From: Clostridiales bacterium
GTDB lineage: Bacteria > Bacillota > Clostridia > Oscillospirales > Oscillospiraceae
Length of the DNA: 49,765 nt
Direction of reading: 5' to 3'
NCBI GenBank assembly: GCA_021203685.1
Contig: JAJQAS010000223.1
Location: 7,207 to 56,971, forward strand
The notes under the pieces were generated by a model. The model did no database searches, was not told the DNA's origin, and saw nothing but the letters and a program-made list of their open reading frames with translations. The translations under genes were made by a program, and so were the position numbers. This document shows, in pieces, positions 1-9,022 of the stretch (positions are counted from its first letter, which is position 1; each line of letters begins with the position of its first letter).

Positions 1-729
1 GACCTGTGCCAGATCTACACCGACGTGGACGGCGTGTACACCGCCGACCCCAACAAGGTGGAGGGCGCCTGCAAGCTGGACGAGATCACTTACGATGAGA
101 TGCTGGAGCTGGCAACTCTGGGCGCAAAGGTGCTGCACAACCGCAGCGTGGAAATGGCCAAGCGCTATAACGTCAGGCTGGAAGTGCTGTCCAGCTTCAC
201 CGGCAACCCCGGAACTAAAGTCAAAGAGGTCGTGAAAAAGATGGAAAACTCTCATGTCAGTGGCGTCGCTAAGGACAAAGACATCGCCCGCCTGGCCCTG
301 GTGGGCTTGAAGAACGAGCCGGGCGTGGCCTTCCGCGTCTTCTCCCTGTTGTCCAACCGGAAGATCAACGTGGACATCATCCTCCAGTCCATTGGTCGTG
401 ACGACCAGAAGGACATCTCTTTCACGGTCAGCCGGGGCGACCTGGAGCTGGCCAAGACCCTGCTGGAGGAGCGCAAGGACACCCTGAACTATGAAAGCCT
501 GGAGATCAACGACCACGTGGCCAAGGTCTCCATCGTGGGCGCGGGCATGATCGGCAGCCCCGGCGTGGCTGCCAAGATGTTCGAGGCCCTGTACGATGCG
601 GGCATCAACATCAACATGATCTCAACCTCCGAGATCAAGGTCTCCGTCCTGGTGGACGAGATGGACGCAGACCGGGCGGTGCAGACCATCCACGACAAGT
701 TCTTCCGGGACTTCAACCGGAGACGGTAA
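1..729 (+). CDS. lysC: Aspartate kinase, C-terminal part (gene enters from the left edge)
   Basis: Phosphorylates L-aspartate, the first step towards lysine, threonine and methionine. The reading frame is open from base 1, so the N-terminal part of the kinase domain lies outside the window. Visible are the end of the amino-acid kinase fold (TDVDGVYTADP, the nucleotide-binding segment of aspartokinases, then ATLGAKVLHNRS) and two ACT domains (VGLKNEPGVAFRVFSLL and VSIVGAGMIGSPGVAAKMF). ACT pairs bind the feedback amino acid in this family; which one cannot be told here. It ends with TAA at 727-729 and is followed directly by a terminator hairpin. The identification is secure. Confidence 0.95.
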   Translation, partial: DLCQIYTDVDGVYTADPNKVEGACKLDEITYDEMLELATLGAKVLHNRSVEMAKRYNVRLEVLSSFTGNPGTKVKEVVKKMENSHVSGVAKDKDIARLALVGLKNEPGVAFRVFSLLSNRKINVDIILQSIGRDDQKDISFTVSRGDLELAKTLLEERKDTLNYESLEINDHVAKVSIVGAGMIGSPGVAAKMFEALYDAGININMISTSEIKVSVLVDEMDADRAVQTIHDKFFRDFNRRR

Positions 730-737
730 CAGAACAT

Positions 738-768
738 ACAGGGGAGCGGGCATTCGCTCCCCTGTTAT
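738..768 (+). terminator. Intrinsic terminator after lysC
   Basis: An 11-bp perfect stem (ACAGGGGAGCG at 738-748 pairs with 755-765) with a 6-nt loop, followed by a short T-rich tail. It lies 9 bp after the lysC stop and ahead of the next gene. Confidence 0.8.
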
Positions 769-826
769 TGCATTGTGCGGAAGAATATCATAAAACCTGT
801 TTTTCTTAAAAAGGAAGGATACCAGC

Positions 827-2140
827 ATGAACACCGAACTTGACACCACAAAAGCCCTGCTCCGCTTTATCGAGCAAAGCCCCACGGCCTACCACGCCGT
901 CCGCAGCCTGAAAGAGCTGCTGACCGGTTACACCCCCCTGAACGAGGCGGAGGACTGGAACATCCAGCCCGGCGGGCGGTACTACGTCACCCGCAACGGT
1001 TCCTCGCTGCTGGCGTTCCGGTTGCCGGTGAAGCCCATCCGGGGCTTCCAGATGGCGGCGGCCCACAGTGACTGCCCCGTGTTCAAAATCAAGGCCAACG
1101 GGGAGATGATGGTGGAAAACCACTACGTCAAGCTCAACGTGGAGAAGTACGGCGGGATGTTGTGCGCCCCCTGGCTGGACCGGCCCCTGTCCATCGCCGG
1201 GCGGGTGGTGGTCCGGGAGGGGGACAAGCTGGTGTCCCGGCTGGTGGACCTGAAACGGGACGTGGCCCTCATCCCCAATCTGGCCATCCACATGAACCGT
1301 GGGGCCAACGAAGGGACCTCCTACAACGCTCAGGTGGATCTGCTGCCCCTGTTCGGCGGCAAGGACGCCGCCGGGACGCTGCTGCCGCTGGTGGCGGCCT
1401 CCGCCGGGGCGGAGCCGGAGGACATTCTGGGAGCGGATCTGTTTCTCTACAACCGGATGCCGGGGACCATCTGGGGCGCGGCAAACGAGTTCGTCTCCAC
1501 CCGCTCTCTGGACGATTTGCAATGCGCCTGGGCGCTGACCCAGGGCTTTTTGCAGGCGGAGGACCAGGAAGACAGGGTAACGCTGTGCGCAATCTTTGAC
1601 AACGAGGAGGTGGGCAGCGGCACCAAGCAGGGGGCGCTCTCCACGCTGTTGGCGGACACCATCGGGCGCATTTGGGAATCCACCGGGCACAGCGGCAGCG
1701 CTCTCCGGCAGGCGCTTGCCAACAGCTTTCTCGTCAGCGCGGACAACGGCCACGCCGTCCACCCCAACCACCCGGAGAAGGCCGACCCTACCAACCGGCC
1801 GTATCTCAACGAGGGCGTGGTCATCAAGTACAACGCCAACCAGAAATACACCACCGACGGGGTCTCCGAGGCGGTGTTCAAAACGGTCTGCGACCGGGCG
1901 GGGGTGCCCTGGCAGACCTACTGCAACCGCTCGGACATCCCCGGCGGCTCCACCCTGGGCAACCTGGCAAACCAGCACGTCTCCCTGAACACCGTGGATA
2001 TCGGCCTGGCCCAGCTCGCCATGCACTCCCCTTATGAGACTGGCGGCGTCCGGGACACCGGGTATCTGGTGCGGGCCATGCAAGCCTATTTCTCCGCCGC
2101 GGTGGAGGCCCAGGCGGATGGGGTGTATTTGGTGAAGTGA
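827..2140 (+). CDS. M18 family aminopeptidase
   Basis: A cytosolic, metal-dependent aminopeptidase of family M18 (aspartyl aminopeptidase/ApeB type), expected to trim acidic or neutral N-terminal residues from peptides. The 437-residue length is normal. The metal-binding and catalytic blocks are visible: AAHSDCPVFKIK near residue 70, DNEEVGSGTKQGA near 257, and SADNGHAVHPNHPEK near 304. Other conserved stretches are APWLDRPLSIAGRVV and ETGGVRD. The start is set by AAGGAAGG at 812-819 ahead of ATG 827. It looks monocistronic, between the lysC terminator and an sRNA promoter. Its physiological substrate is not evident. Confidence 0.93.
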   Translation: MNTELDTTKALLRFIEQSPTAYHAVRSLKELLTGYTPLNEAEDWNIQPGGRYYVTRNGSSLLAFRLPVKPIRGFQMAAAHSDCPVFKIKANGEMMVENHYVKLNVEKYGGMLCAPWLDRPLSIAGRVVVREGDKLVSRLVDLKRDVALIPNLAIHMNRGANEGTSYNAQVDLLPLFGGKDAAGTLLPLVAASAGAEPEDILGADLFLYNRMPGTIWGAANEFVSTRSLDDLQCAWALTQGFLQAEDQEDRVTLCAIFDNEEVGSGTKQGALSTLLADTIGRIWESTGHSGSALRQALANSFLVSADNGHAVHPNHPEKADPTNRPYLNEGVVIKYNANQKYTTDGVSEAVFKTVCDRAGVPWQTYCNRSDIPGGSTLGNLANQHVSLNTVDIGLAQLAMHSPYETGGVRDTGYLVRAMQAYFSAAVEAQADGVYLVK

Positions 2141-2180
2141 TAGGTAACGGAGGGGTTTTCCGCTGAATGCAGTGTAAAGG

Positions 2181-2209
2181 TTGATTTCAACGGAAAAGTA
2201 TGGTATTAT
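2181..2209 (+). promoter_or_regulatory. Promoter of the putative sRNA
   Basis: TTGATT (2181-2186), a 17-bp spacer, then TATTAT (2204-2209). It predicts transcription from about 2216, exactly where the 5' strand of the closing stem of the RNA below begins. No gene follows on this strand. Confidence 0.65.
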
Positions 2210-2215
2210 AACACC

Positions 2216-2366
2216 GGTCATCTGAGGTGGTCAATTTCGTGGCATCCACACGCCGCTGGTACTGACAAGGGAAACCTGAGAGATGCAGGAGAACGCCACG
2301 CCTGCCAGATGACTGAACCCTATCAGGGAGGGAGCCGCAGCGATGCGGTTCCTTCCCTTTTTGCGC
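2216..2366 (+). ncRNA. Putative structured small RNA of about 150 nt, family not recognised
   Basis: A promoter, a foldable body and a strong intrinsic terminator are arranged with no open frame between them. The closing stem pairs GGTCATCTG (2216-2224) with CAGATGACT (2306-2314). Possible inner helices are GTGG-CAT-CCAC (2239-2249), CGTGGC/GCCACG (2238-2243 with 2295-2300), AGG-GAAA-CCT (a GNRA-capped hairpin at 2268-2277) and GCAGG/CCTGC. The terminator is a 14-bp stem (2327-2354, loop GCGA) followed by Ts. The next gene downstream is convergent, so a cis-acting riboswitch is unlikely. I compared it by eye with 6S, SRP, tmRNA, T-box, TPP, cobalamin and SAM signatures and found no convincing match. 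Confidence 0.55.
2327..2360 (+). terminator. Terminator of the putative sRNA
   Basis: GGGAGGGAGCCGCA pairs with TGCGGTTCCTTCCC (two G-U pairs) around a GCGA loop and is followed by a T run. This is a textbook intrinsic terminator. Confidence 0.8.
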
Positions 2367-2410
2367 AAAAAAGCGGCAGACAGAGAAAATCCTGTCTGCC
2401 GTTGCAATTT
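2366..2410 (-). terminator. Terminator of glnS (probably bidirectional)
   Basis: A 10-bp perfect stem, CGGCAGACAG (2374-2383) with 2392-2401. On the minus strand it is followed by six Ts, and on the plus strand by a TTTTTT stretch slightly further on. It lies just after the glnS stop and separates the convergent transcripts. Confidence 0.75.
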
Positions 2411-2454
2411 TTTCTGATATGCGCCCCAAAACCGGGGCATAGAGAGGCTTTTCC

Positions 2455-4143
<1,689 letters not shown>

Positions 4144-4213
4144 GGGGCATCACTCCTCAAGTTGTCAGGGATTAGCGGCAGGGGAGGGGTCTACTGCCGC
4201 CGTCGATTCTATT

Positions 4214-4241
4214 ATTATAACCCGGTTCTTCCAAAAAGCAA
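4214..4241 (-). promoter_or_regulatory. Promoter of glnS
   Basis: On the minus strand TTGCTT, a 16-bp spacer and TATAAT (plus positions 4236-4241 and 4214-4219). This gives a leader of about 65 nt. No T-box features are visible. Confidence 0.6.
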
Positions 4242-4335
4242 GTATTTGGCCCCAAAGTTGTGGAAAATTGGGGGATACCCGGTTGTCCTCGTCTGGAAAT
4301 TGTGAAATACGGCGAAATGGGTTATAGGAAAAGAT

Positions 4336-4839
4336 TTATGCAGTGACCTTCAACAGGTCCTGTCCTGGCTCCACCGCGCCGGAGGCCACCAGCTCCACCC
4401 CCGCCAGCTCGCCGCTGTTGGTGACGGCTGTGATGACCACTGCGGAGTGTCCGGCAGCTTTGATCTTGTCCAGGTCCATGGTCAGCAGCAGCTGGCCCTT
4501 CTTGACCTTGTCGCCCTCCCGGACCTTTGCGGCGAAGCCGTCGCCGTTCATGTCGTAGGTGTCCACGCCGATGTGGATGAGCAGGTTGACCCCCTCGGCG
4601 GTGGTCATGCTGAGGGCGTGGAAAGAGGAGTGCAGCTGCGTGATGGTGCCGTCGGCGGGGGCGTAGACCTTGCCCTCGGTGGGGTCGATGCCGCAGCACT
4701 GGCCCATGGCTCCGCCGGAGAAGGCCGGGTCGGGGACGGCGTCCATGGCCAGCGCCATGCCCTTGGCGTCGGCGGTCAGCACACAGGACTGGACCGTGGG
4801 TTTGTCATCCTGTTTCTTAAAAAGGTCGAAGAATCCCAT
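4336..4839 (-). CDS. PTS glucose-type IIA component (Crr/EIIA-Glc family), free-standing
   Basis: Phosphocarrier of the sugar phosphotransferase system, passing phosphate from HPr to a IIB domain through a histidine. At 167 residues it matches the free-standing IIA-Glc size. Family landmarks are PADGTITQLHSSFHALSM (first active-site histidine region), VNLLIHIGVDTYDMNGDGF (phosphorylated His) and VREGDKVKKGQLLLTMDLDKI. The start has AAGGAG upstream. No IIB, IIC, HPr or EI gene is nearby, so it is an orphan that must serve permeases encoded elsewhere. It could also act in regulation, as EIIA-Glc does in enterobacteria; this is not demonstrated for Clostridia here. Confidence 0.92.
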   Translation of the reverse strand: MGFFDLFKKQDDKPTVQSCVLTADAKGMALAMDAVPDPAFSGGAMGQCCGIDPTEGKVYAPADGTITQLHSSFHALSMTTAEGVNLLIHIGVDTYDMNGDGFAAKVREGDKVKKGQLLLTMDLDKIKAAGHSAVVITAVTNSGELAGVELVASGAVEPGQDLLKVTA

Positions 4840-4933
4840 AAGTAATCGCTCCTTGTCAAAGATACGCAGGTTGTCCCGTTTACATCAGTCTCATCCGCGA
4901 TGCCGAGCTTCCAGCTGGCAAGGCATTCTGTAG

Positions 4934-4955
4934 GTCTGCGCAGCAGCGCGCAGAC
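4934..4955 (-). promoter_or_regulatory. Leader hairpin of the IIA gene
   Basis: GTCTGCGC (4934-4941) pairs perfectly with GCGCAGAC (4948-4955). It lies in the predicted leader of about 160 nt between the promoter and the ATG. There is no T run after it, so it is not a standard terminator. Confidence 0.4.
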
Positions 4956-5006
4956 TTTGCGCGGTGAGCTGAGAAAAGGGGACACAAAAATAGAGATACC
5001 ACTCTT

Positions 5007-5035
5007 ATTTTACCCGAGAATTGCGCCGGTGTCTA
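5007..5035 (-). promoter_or_regulatory. Promoter of the PTS IIA gene
   Basis: On the minus strand TAGACA, a 17-bp spacer and TAAAAT (plus 5030-5035 and 5007-5012). The 4840-5277 interval holds only this promoter and the leader hairpin. A 134-codon plus-strand frame at 4900-5304 is not convincing. Confidence 0.6.
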
Positions 5036-5277
5036 TCTTTTTTTCATCTCAGCCGCAAATATTCAAAAAGAAGCGCCAGGAAATGGAGGGCGAGCTCTGC
5101 CAGATGCTGATAAAAGAAACAGGCGACCGGTTTTTGAAGCAAAACGCAAATGACAGGTGCGCAGTTTTGTGTGTTAAGAATCAGGCATTGGAGGGCATAT
5201 TCGGACGTACCGCAAAAGCTTCAGGAGCCGGGAGCAAATTGATTTCTGTCACTTTTCAACGTCAAACCCCGCAAAAA

Positions 5278-5319
5278 GCAAAAGAAAACTCTGGTTTGAA
5301 GTAACTTCAAACCAGAGTT
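5278..5319 (-). terminator. Terminator of tRNA-Gln
   Basis: A 15-bp perfect stem (5287-5301 with 5305-5319) closes a tiny loop. On the minus strand it is followed by a T-rich stretch, directly after the tRNA 3' end. Confidence 0.85.
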
Positions 5320-5323
5320 CATC

Positions 5324-5397
5324 TGGCAGCGGGAGAAGGATTCGAACCCTCACATACAGAGTCAGAGTCTGCTGTGCTACCCTTACACAATCCCGCT
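5324..5397 (-). tRNA. tRNA-Gln (anticodon CUG), CCA encoded
   Basis: Read on the minus strand it folds as a full cloverleaf. The acceptor is AGCGGGA/TCCCGCT (7 bp, A1-U72). The anticodon stem is GCAGA/TCTGT with loop CTCTGAC, which puts CUG at positions 34-36 and U at 33. The T arm is GAGGG-TTCGAAT-CCTTC. The discriminator G and the 3' CCA are encoded (CCA = 5324-5326). The weak A1-U72 closing pair suits a glutaminyl-tRNA. It has its own consensus promoter and terminator, so it is a single-tRNA transcription unit. Confidence 0.95.
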
Positions 5398-5440
5398 GTG
5401 TCTTGTTGACTGCCAGCTGCCTAGCTCATCAACAAGTGCT

Positions 5441-5469
5441 ATTATACTCATGGGCGGGGCTGTTGTCAA
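5441..5469 (-). promoter_or_regulatory. Consensus promoter of tRNA-Gln
   Basis: A perfect TTGACA, 17-bp spacer and TATAAT on the minus strand (5464-5469 and 5441-5446). The tRNA begins about 36 nt after the predicted start. The leader itself can form a TTGTTGA/TCAACAA stem. Confidence 0.85.
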
Positions 5470-5515
5470 GCGTTTTTTTCGCCCGAAACAACTTTTTTTC
5501 TGGCCGTTTGGAAGC

Positions 5516-6895
5516 TCAGTCCTGAGCGGAAGCCAACCGCTCCGCCACCTGGTACAGATTGCCCGCGCCCACAGTCAAAATCAGGTCGCCGGGTTGGGCC
5601 AGCTCCTTCAGCCGCCGCTCTACATCGTCGAAGGTGGGGCAATACTCTCCGTGAGGAATCCTGCTGGCCAGGTCTTTGGACGAGATGCCCAGAGTGTCCG
5701 TCTCTCGGGCGGCGTAAACCTCGGTCAGCAGGGTGATATCCGCATTGCTCAGTTCCTGGACGAAGTCCGGGAAAAATGCCTTGGTGCGGGTGTAGGTGTG
5801 GGGCTGGAAGGCGCAGATCACCCGGTCATAGCCCAGGGTTTTGGCGGTCTCCAGCAACATATGCAGTTCACCGGGGTGGTGGGCGTAGTCGTCGTAGATT
5901 TTGGCCCCGTGGTACTCGCCCTTGTACTCGAAGCGGCGCTCCGCCCCGTGGTACTGGTTCAGCCCCTGGGAAATGGCGGTGGGCGGCACTCCCATGGCTA
6001 GGGCGGCGGCGGCAGCCGCCAGGGCGTTTTTCAGGTTGTGCAAACCTGGGACGCTCAGTTCCACCCGTCCCGCTTTTTTCCCGTCCTGCATCAGGTCAAA
6101 GCTGGCCACCCCCCGGTTCCAGGAAAGGGCGTCACAGTAGACGTCCGCATAGCTGCCCAGGCCGAATGTCAGGATGGTGCGGTTCAGCCCATCCAGGGTG
6201 TCCATGGTGTTGCGGTCATCGGCGTTGGCGATGACTACGCCGTCCTCCGGCACCAGGCTGGCGAAAATGCGGAAGGAGTGTTCAATGTCGGTCACGTCTT
6301 TGAAGAAGTCCAGGTGGTCGGCCTCAATGTCCAAAATCACCGCGATGGTGGGGCGGAAGGACAGGAAGGAGTTGCAATATTCGCAGCTCTCCAGAATGAT
6401 GGTGTCACCCTCGCCCACCCGATAACCGCTGCCCAGCAGGGGCAGGTTGCCGCCGATCATCACCGTGGGGTCCAGCCCCGCTGCCATCAGGATGTGGGTA
6501 CACATGGAGGTGGTGGTGGTCTTGCCGTGGGTGCCGGAGACGCAGAGGGCGTGCTTGTAGTCCTGCATCAGTGCGCCCCAGCCCTGGGAGCGCTCAAAGA
6601 CGGGAATACCGTTGGCTCTGGCAGCAGCGATCTCCGGGTTGTCGTCGTGGACGGCGGCGGTGCGGATGACCAGTTCAGCGCCCTCCACGTTTTCCGGGTG
6701 GTGACCCATGTAGACGGGCACACCTTCGGCCTTGAGCTTGCGGACGTTGGCGCTCTCCCTGGCGTCGCTGCCGGTGATGACGATCCCCTTGCCCCGCAGC
6801 ACCTCGGCCAGGGGAAACATGGACACGCCGCCGATCCCCACCAGATGGACCCGCCGCCCGGGGGTGAGCAGGGCCTTCAATTCGTTTACGGTCAT
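5516..6895 (-). CDS. murC: UDP-N-acetylmuramate--L-alanine ligase
   Basis: Cytosolic Mur ligase that adds L-alanine to UDP-MurNAc using ATP, the first amino-acid step of peptidoglycan precursor synthesis. The 459 residues are the usual length. Seen are the N-terminal Rossmann domain (VHLVGIGGVSMFPLAEVL), the ATP-binding GTHGKTTTTSMC, the central-domain block ILDIEADHLDFF and the C-terminal YDDYAHHPGE. The frame stays open 32 codons upstream, but ATG 6895 is chosen because AGGAGG lies about 9 nt before it and the conserved N terminus begins there. It is not next to other mur genes in this window. Confidence 0.96.
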   Translation of the reverse strand: MTVNELKALLTPGRRVHLVGIGGVSMFPLAEVLRGKGIVITGSDARESANVRKLKAEGVPVYMGHHPENVEGAELVIRTAAVHDDNPEIAAARANGIPVFERSQGWGALMQDYKHALCVSGTHGKTTTTSMCTHILMAAGLDPTVMIGGNLPLLGSGYRVGEGDTIILESCEYCNSFLSFRPTIAVILDIEADHLDFFKDVTDIEHSFRIFASLVPEDGVVIANADDRNTMDTLDGLNRTILTFGLGSYADVYCDALSWNRGVASFDLMQDGKKAGRVELSVPGLHNLKNALAAAAAALAMGVPPTAISQGLNQYHGAERRFEYKGEYHGAKIYDDYAHHPGELHMLLETAKTLGYDRVICAFQPHTYTRTKAFFPDFVQELSNADITLLTEVYAARETDTLGISSKDLASRIPHGEYCPTFDDVERRLKELAQPGDLILTVGAGNLYQVAERLASAQD

Positions 6896-6979
6896 AAAAA
6901 CCGGCCTCCTGTATCTCAATTCCAAAACGGCGCAGACCGCCGTAAAATAAAAAGCAACACCAGACTTGCATTGAGAATC

Positions 6980-7008
6980 ATTATAATTCATATCTATCCG
7001 CTTGACAA
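6980..7008 (-). promoter_or_regulatory. murC promoter overlapped by a Fur/PerR-like box
   Basis: On the minus strand TTGTCA, 17 bp, then TATAAT (7003-7008 and 6980-6985). The plus-strand 15-mer TGAGAATCATTATAA (6972-6986) covers the -10. It matches 12 of 14 defined positions of both the Fur 7-1-7 motif and the PerR box. Confidence 0.55.
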
Positions 7009-7116
7009 GGGAAAAATGCTGCTATTTGTCGGAGTCCCTCCTCCATCTGTCAGCAAAAGGAATCTTTCGCCGCCTACAGCTCCTGCCTGCGGCGACGTTT
7101 GCTGATGGTGAACAGA

Positions 7117-7157
7117 AACAGCCGGAGACAAATCCAAAGGATACGTCTCCGGCTGTT
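7117..7157 (-). terminator. Terminator-like hairpin after the small envelope operon
   Basis: A 13-bp perfect stem, AACAGCCGGAGAC (7117-7129) with 7145-7157, about 55 bp past the stop of the 56-residue gene on the minus strand. The T tail is weak (TTTCTGTT). Nothing else is supported between 7009 and 7211. Confidence 0.55.
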
Positions 7158-7211
7158 ATTGCTGTGGGACCGCTGCTTGCCTGGGGCAGGGCCATCAGTT
7201 GTTTTGTCGTG

Positions 7212-7382
7212 TTAGCGTGTGACTTTTTTCAGTTTACTGCCGACCATTATAAACCCGATTCCGGAAAGCAGTGCGGCAGTCGCGCCTACGATACAGGCAA
7301 TTCCAATGTCGCCAATCATCATCATGCCCAGCAGGACCCCAATGATTCCGACAAGAAGTAGCAAAATCCCGATTACTTTCAT
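7212..7382 (-). CDS. Small membrane protein, 56 residues, unknown
   Basis: A short gene. ATG 7382 is preceded by a GAGGTG site, and the frame runs to TAA at 7212-7214. The translation begins MKVIGILLLLVGIIGVLLGM and ends VGSKLKKVTR. It has two hydrophobic segments (about residues 3-23 and 28-48) separated by a short GDIG turn, then a basic tail. This predicts a two-helix membrane hairpin with the C terminus inside. It starts 27 bp after the lipoprotein stop, so the two are probably co-transcribed. No function can be assigned. The reading frame is supported by spacing, RBS and hydrophobic periodicity rather than by recognised homology. Confidence 0.7.
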   Translation of the reverse strand: MKVIGILLLLVGIIGVLLGMMMIGDIGIACIVGATAALLSGIGFIMVGSKLKKVTR

Positions 7383-7409
7383 CGCATATCACCTCAGAAT
7401 ATCGTTGAT

Positions 7410-8357
7410 TTAGGGATTTAACGTTACGGTTTCATCAACGAAATAGTCACCAGCCCAGTCTTCGTTGTCATATGCGGTCAACTGAAATTCGATTGCTTCA
7501 ACCTCCGAGATTCCGTTCTCCTCCAACTCGTCCTCGTACCACGACATGGATCCAAAAGCACAGCATCCGGCTGGAACTGATTCAGCATAAAACGGGTCTA
7601 TCATATAGCCATTCACAGAGGCGTCGTTTACGCTGAACATCACTTCTGTCTCGGTTTTATTCTCCAAATAAAGGTTGACGGTGTATCCCCAGATGTCATC
7701 GTATTCATAGCCCGTAACAATGACGGATACCTCATCGTTGTCAACGATTAAAGTGTCAGTATCCAGCGATTCCCGCACAAACGCAATGGCGTTTTCTTCT
7801 CCATAGGGATACACATGGACGGTTTCGTATGCCACGTCATCTTCAGACCAGTCATCGCTGTTGTAGACGCGGAACGTCAATGCAATATCAGTGTAATCAA
7901 CGACCCCATTTTCTTCAAGTGTGCTGTCCGAAAAACTGATCTCTTCATTGGCTTTTTTTCCTGCGGCCACTTCGGACGCGAACAGCGGGTCGCTGGCAAC
8001 GCCATTCACCGATGCGCTTACAACGGAGAACATATACGTTTTTTCTGACGACTTGTTTTCCAGTTCCGCATTGACGGTGTAACCCCACATATTGTCAGGA
8101 TCTATGCCAGTGAGCTTAATGACACACTCATCGTTGTCTACCACGACCAATTCTTCAAAGGTGACTTCCTGCTGTGCGTCGGCAGTTGCCGTGTCCTCGT
8201 TTTCCGCTGTAGTGGTGTCAGATGTTTCGCCTTCCTCCGCTTCATCATAGGAACTGACGGAAGCAGATTGGGTGTCCGAAGATGCAGAACTGCTCTCACA
8301 GGCAGCGAGGGAGAACACCAGCGCAAGTGACAGGAACAGGGCTAAAATCTTTTTCAT
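7410..8357 (-). CDS. Lipoprotein with two tandem copies of one domain, unknown function
   Basis: A 315-residue lipoprotein. The signal peptide MKKILALFLSLALVFSLAAC ends in a lipobox with Cys20. A low-complexity Ser/Thr/Glu linker follows to about residue 65. The rest is an internal duplication of a module of about 110 residues. Each copy starts with VDNDE, contains DxxWGYTVN, an asparagine-rich VxxASVNG segment and EENG, and ends near DDWSEDD or NEDWAGD before a final beta strand. The acidic, beta-rich modules look extracytoplasmic and possibly metal- or polymer-binding; this is inference. The start is fixed by GGAGG before ATG 8357; an upstream in-frame extension would bury the signal peptide. 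Confidence 0.8.
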   Translation of the reverse strand: MKKILALFLSLALVFSLAACESSSASSDTQSASVSSYDEAEEGETSDTTTAENEDTATADAQQEVTFEELVVVDNDECVIKLTGIDPDNMWGYTVNAELENKSSEKTYMFSVVSASVNGVASDPLFASEVAAGKKANEEISFSDSTLEENGVVDYTDIALTFRVYNSDDWSEDDVAYETVHVYPYGEENAIAFVRESLDTDTLIVDNDEVSVIVTGYEYDDIWGYTVNLYLENKTETEVMFSVNDASVNGYMIDPFYAESVPAGCCAFGSMSWYEDELEENGISEVEAIEFQLTAYDNEDWAGDYFVDETVTLNP

Positions 8358-8421
8358 TGCATATTCCTCCTTTGGATGTTTTTTGCATCCATCGTTTCGA
8401 GGAAAGCATAGCATTTCGTAT

Positions 8422-8450
8422 AAGAAAAGACAACCCCCCAAAATGGGGGG
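8422..8450 (-). terminator. Terminator of the HTH-like gene
   Basis: CCCCCC (8434-8439) pairs with GGGGGG (8445-8450) around AAAAT. On the minus strand it is followed by TTGTCTTTTCTT. Confidence 0.7.
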
Positions 8451-8479
8451 AAATCACAGGTTACAGCGGGAAAATCGGG

Positions 8480-8950
8480 TCAATCCACATAGGAAACGCT
8501 TTTCAGAGGTTCCATCTCGTGGGCGAGGAGAAGCTCGTTCACCTGCGCGATCTCATACATCTCCCGGTTCAGGGCGATCATCAGAACGGCGTCTCTGGGG
8601 ACCTTTGGATACAGCTCCGACATCCCGTAGAGCTTCAGCGCCCGCTGGGCCTCCTTCAAGGTGAGCTTCGAGGCGAAACACAGCCGGAGGATATAATCCC
8701 GCTGTCTGGTGTTTTTCTCCTGGGTCAGCAGCCGGTAGCCGTACCGATCGGACAGCTCAGCGCGCTCGAAGACCTCCCGCTGGGTCAGTTTTTTCCGCCT
8801 GATGAGGGTGCGCATATAGCGGGAGAAGGGATGCTCCTCCAAAATCAGGCTGCTTTGATAGGCGTCAAAGTAGTCGTCGATGCTTTCCGGGTCTAACCGC
8901 TCCAGCACCCGCTCCAGGGCGTCGGTGGAGTTTTGTTCTGTTTGCTTCAT
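8480..8950 (-). CDS. HTH (XRE-like) protein paired with a Ser/Thr kinase
   Basis: A 156-residue cytosolic protein without recognised catalytic motifs. Residues about 47-85 (LIRRKKLTQREVFERAELSD) read as an XRE-like helix-turn-helix, followed by a helical segment resembling a repeat-type DNA- or protein-binding fold. It is acidic near the N terminus. GAGGAG precedes ATG 8950. It is divergent from the kinase gene, with 72 bp between the starts, an arrangement that suggests co-regulation or a kinase substrate/partner. Whether it binds DNA is not shown by the sequence. Confidence 0.7.
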   Translation of the reverse strand: MKQTEQNSTDALERVLERLDPESIDDYFDAYQSSLILEEHPFSRYMRTLIRRKKLTQREVFERAELSDRYGYRLLTQEKNTRQRDYILRLCFASKLTLKEAQRALKLYGMSELYPKVPRDAVLMIALNREMYEIAQVNELLLAHEMEPLKSVSYVD

Positions 8951-8979
8951 GGTTTTCTCTTTTCTCCTCTGTGAAAAAG

Positions 8980-8988
8980 TGCTATACT
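8980..8988 (+). promoter_or_regulatory. Extended -10 promoter of the kinase gene
   Basis: TGC followed by TATACT (8983-8988) forms an extended -10. There is no good -35. It lies 35 bp before the kinase ATG. Confidence 0.5.
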
Positions 8989-9022
8989 AAACGGGGAAAG
9001 GCTTTGCCGCGGGGGTGATACA

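Noticed and set aside
806..2221. Long minus-strand frame (471 codons) opposite the M18 aminopeptidase gene
   Set aside because: Composition is a mirror of the GC-rich coding strand (Gly, Val, His, Gln excess). Many such antisense frames occur in this window and none has family motifs.
2216..2366. Reading the structured RNA as a TPP riboswitch because of CTGAGAGAT
   Set aside because: The second conserved TPP block is absent, and no thiamine gene lies downstream on that strand; the next gene is convergent.
4900..5304. 134-codon plus-strand open frame between the PTS IIA gene and tRNA-Gln
   Set aside because: It runs into the tRNA terminator, crosses the IIA promoter and leader, has no ribosome binding site and shows no domain-like composition.
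7002..7361. 119-codon plus-strand open frame opposite the 56-residue membrane gene
   Set aside because: It overlaps a well-supported minus-strand small gene and a hairpin, and the translation has no recognisable pattern.
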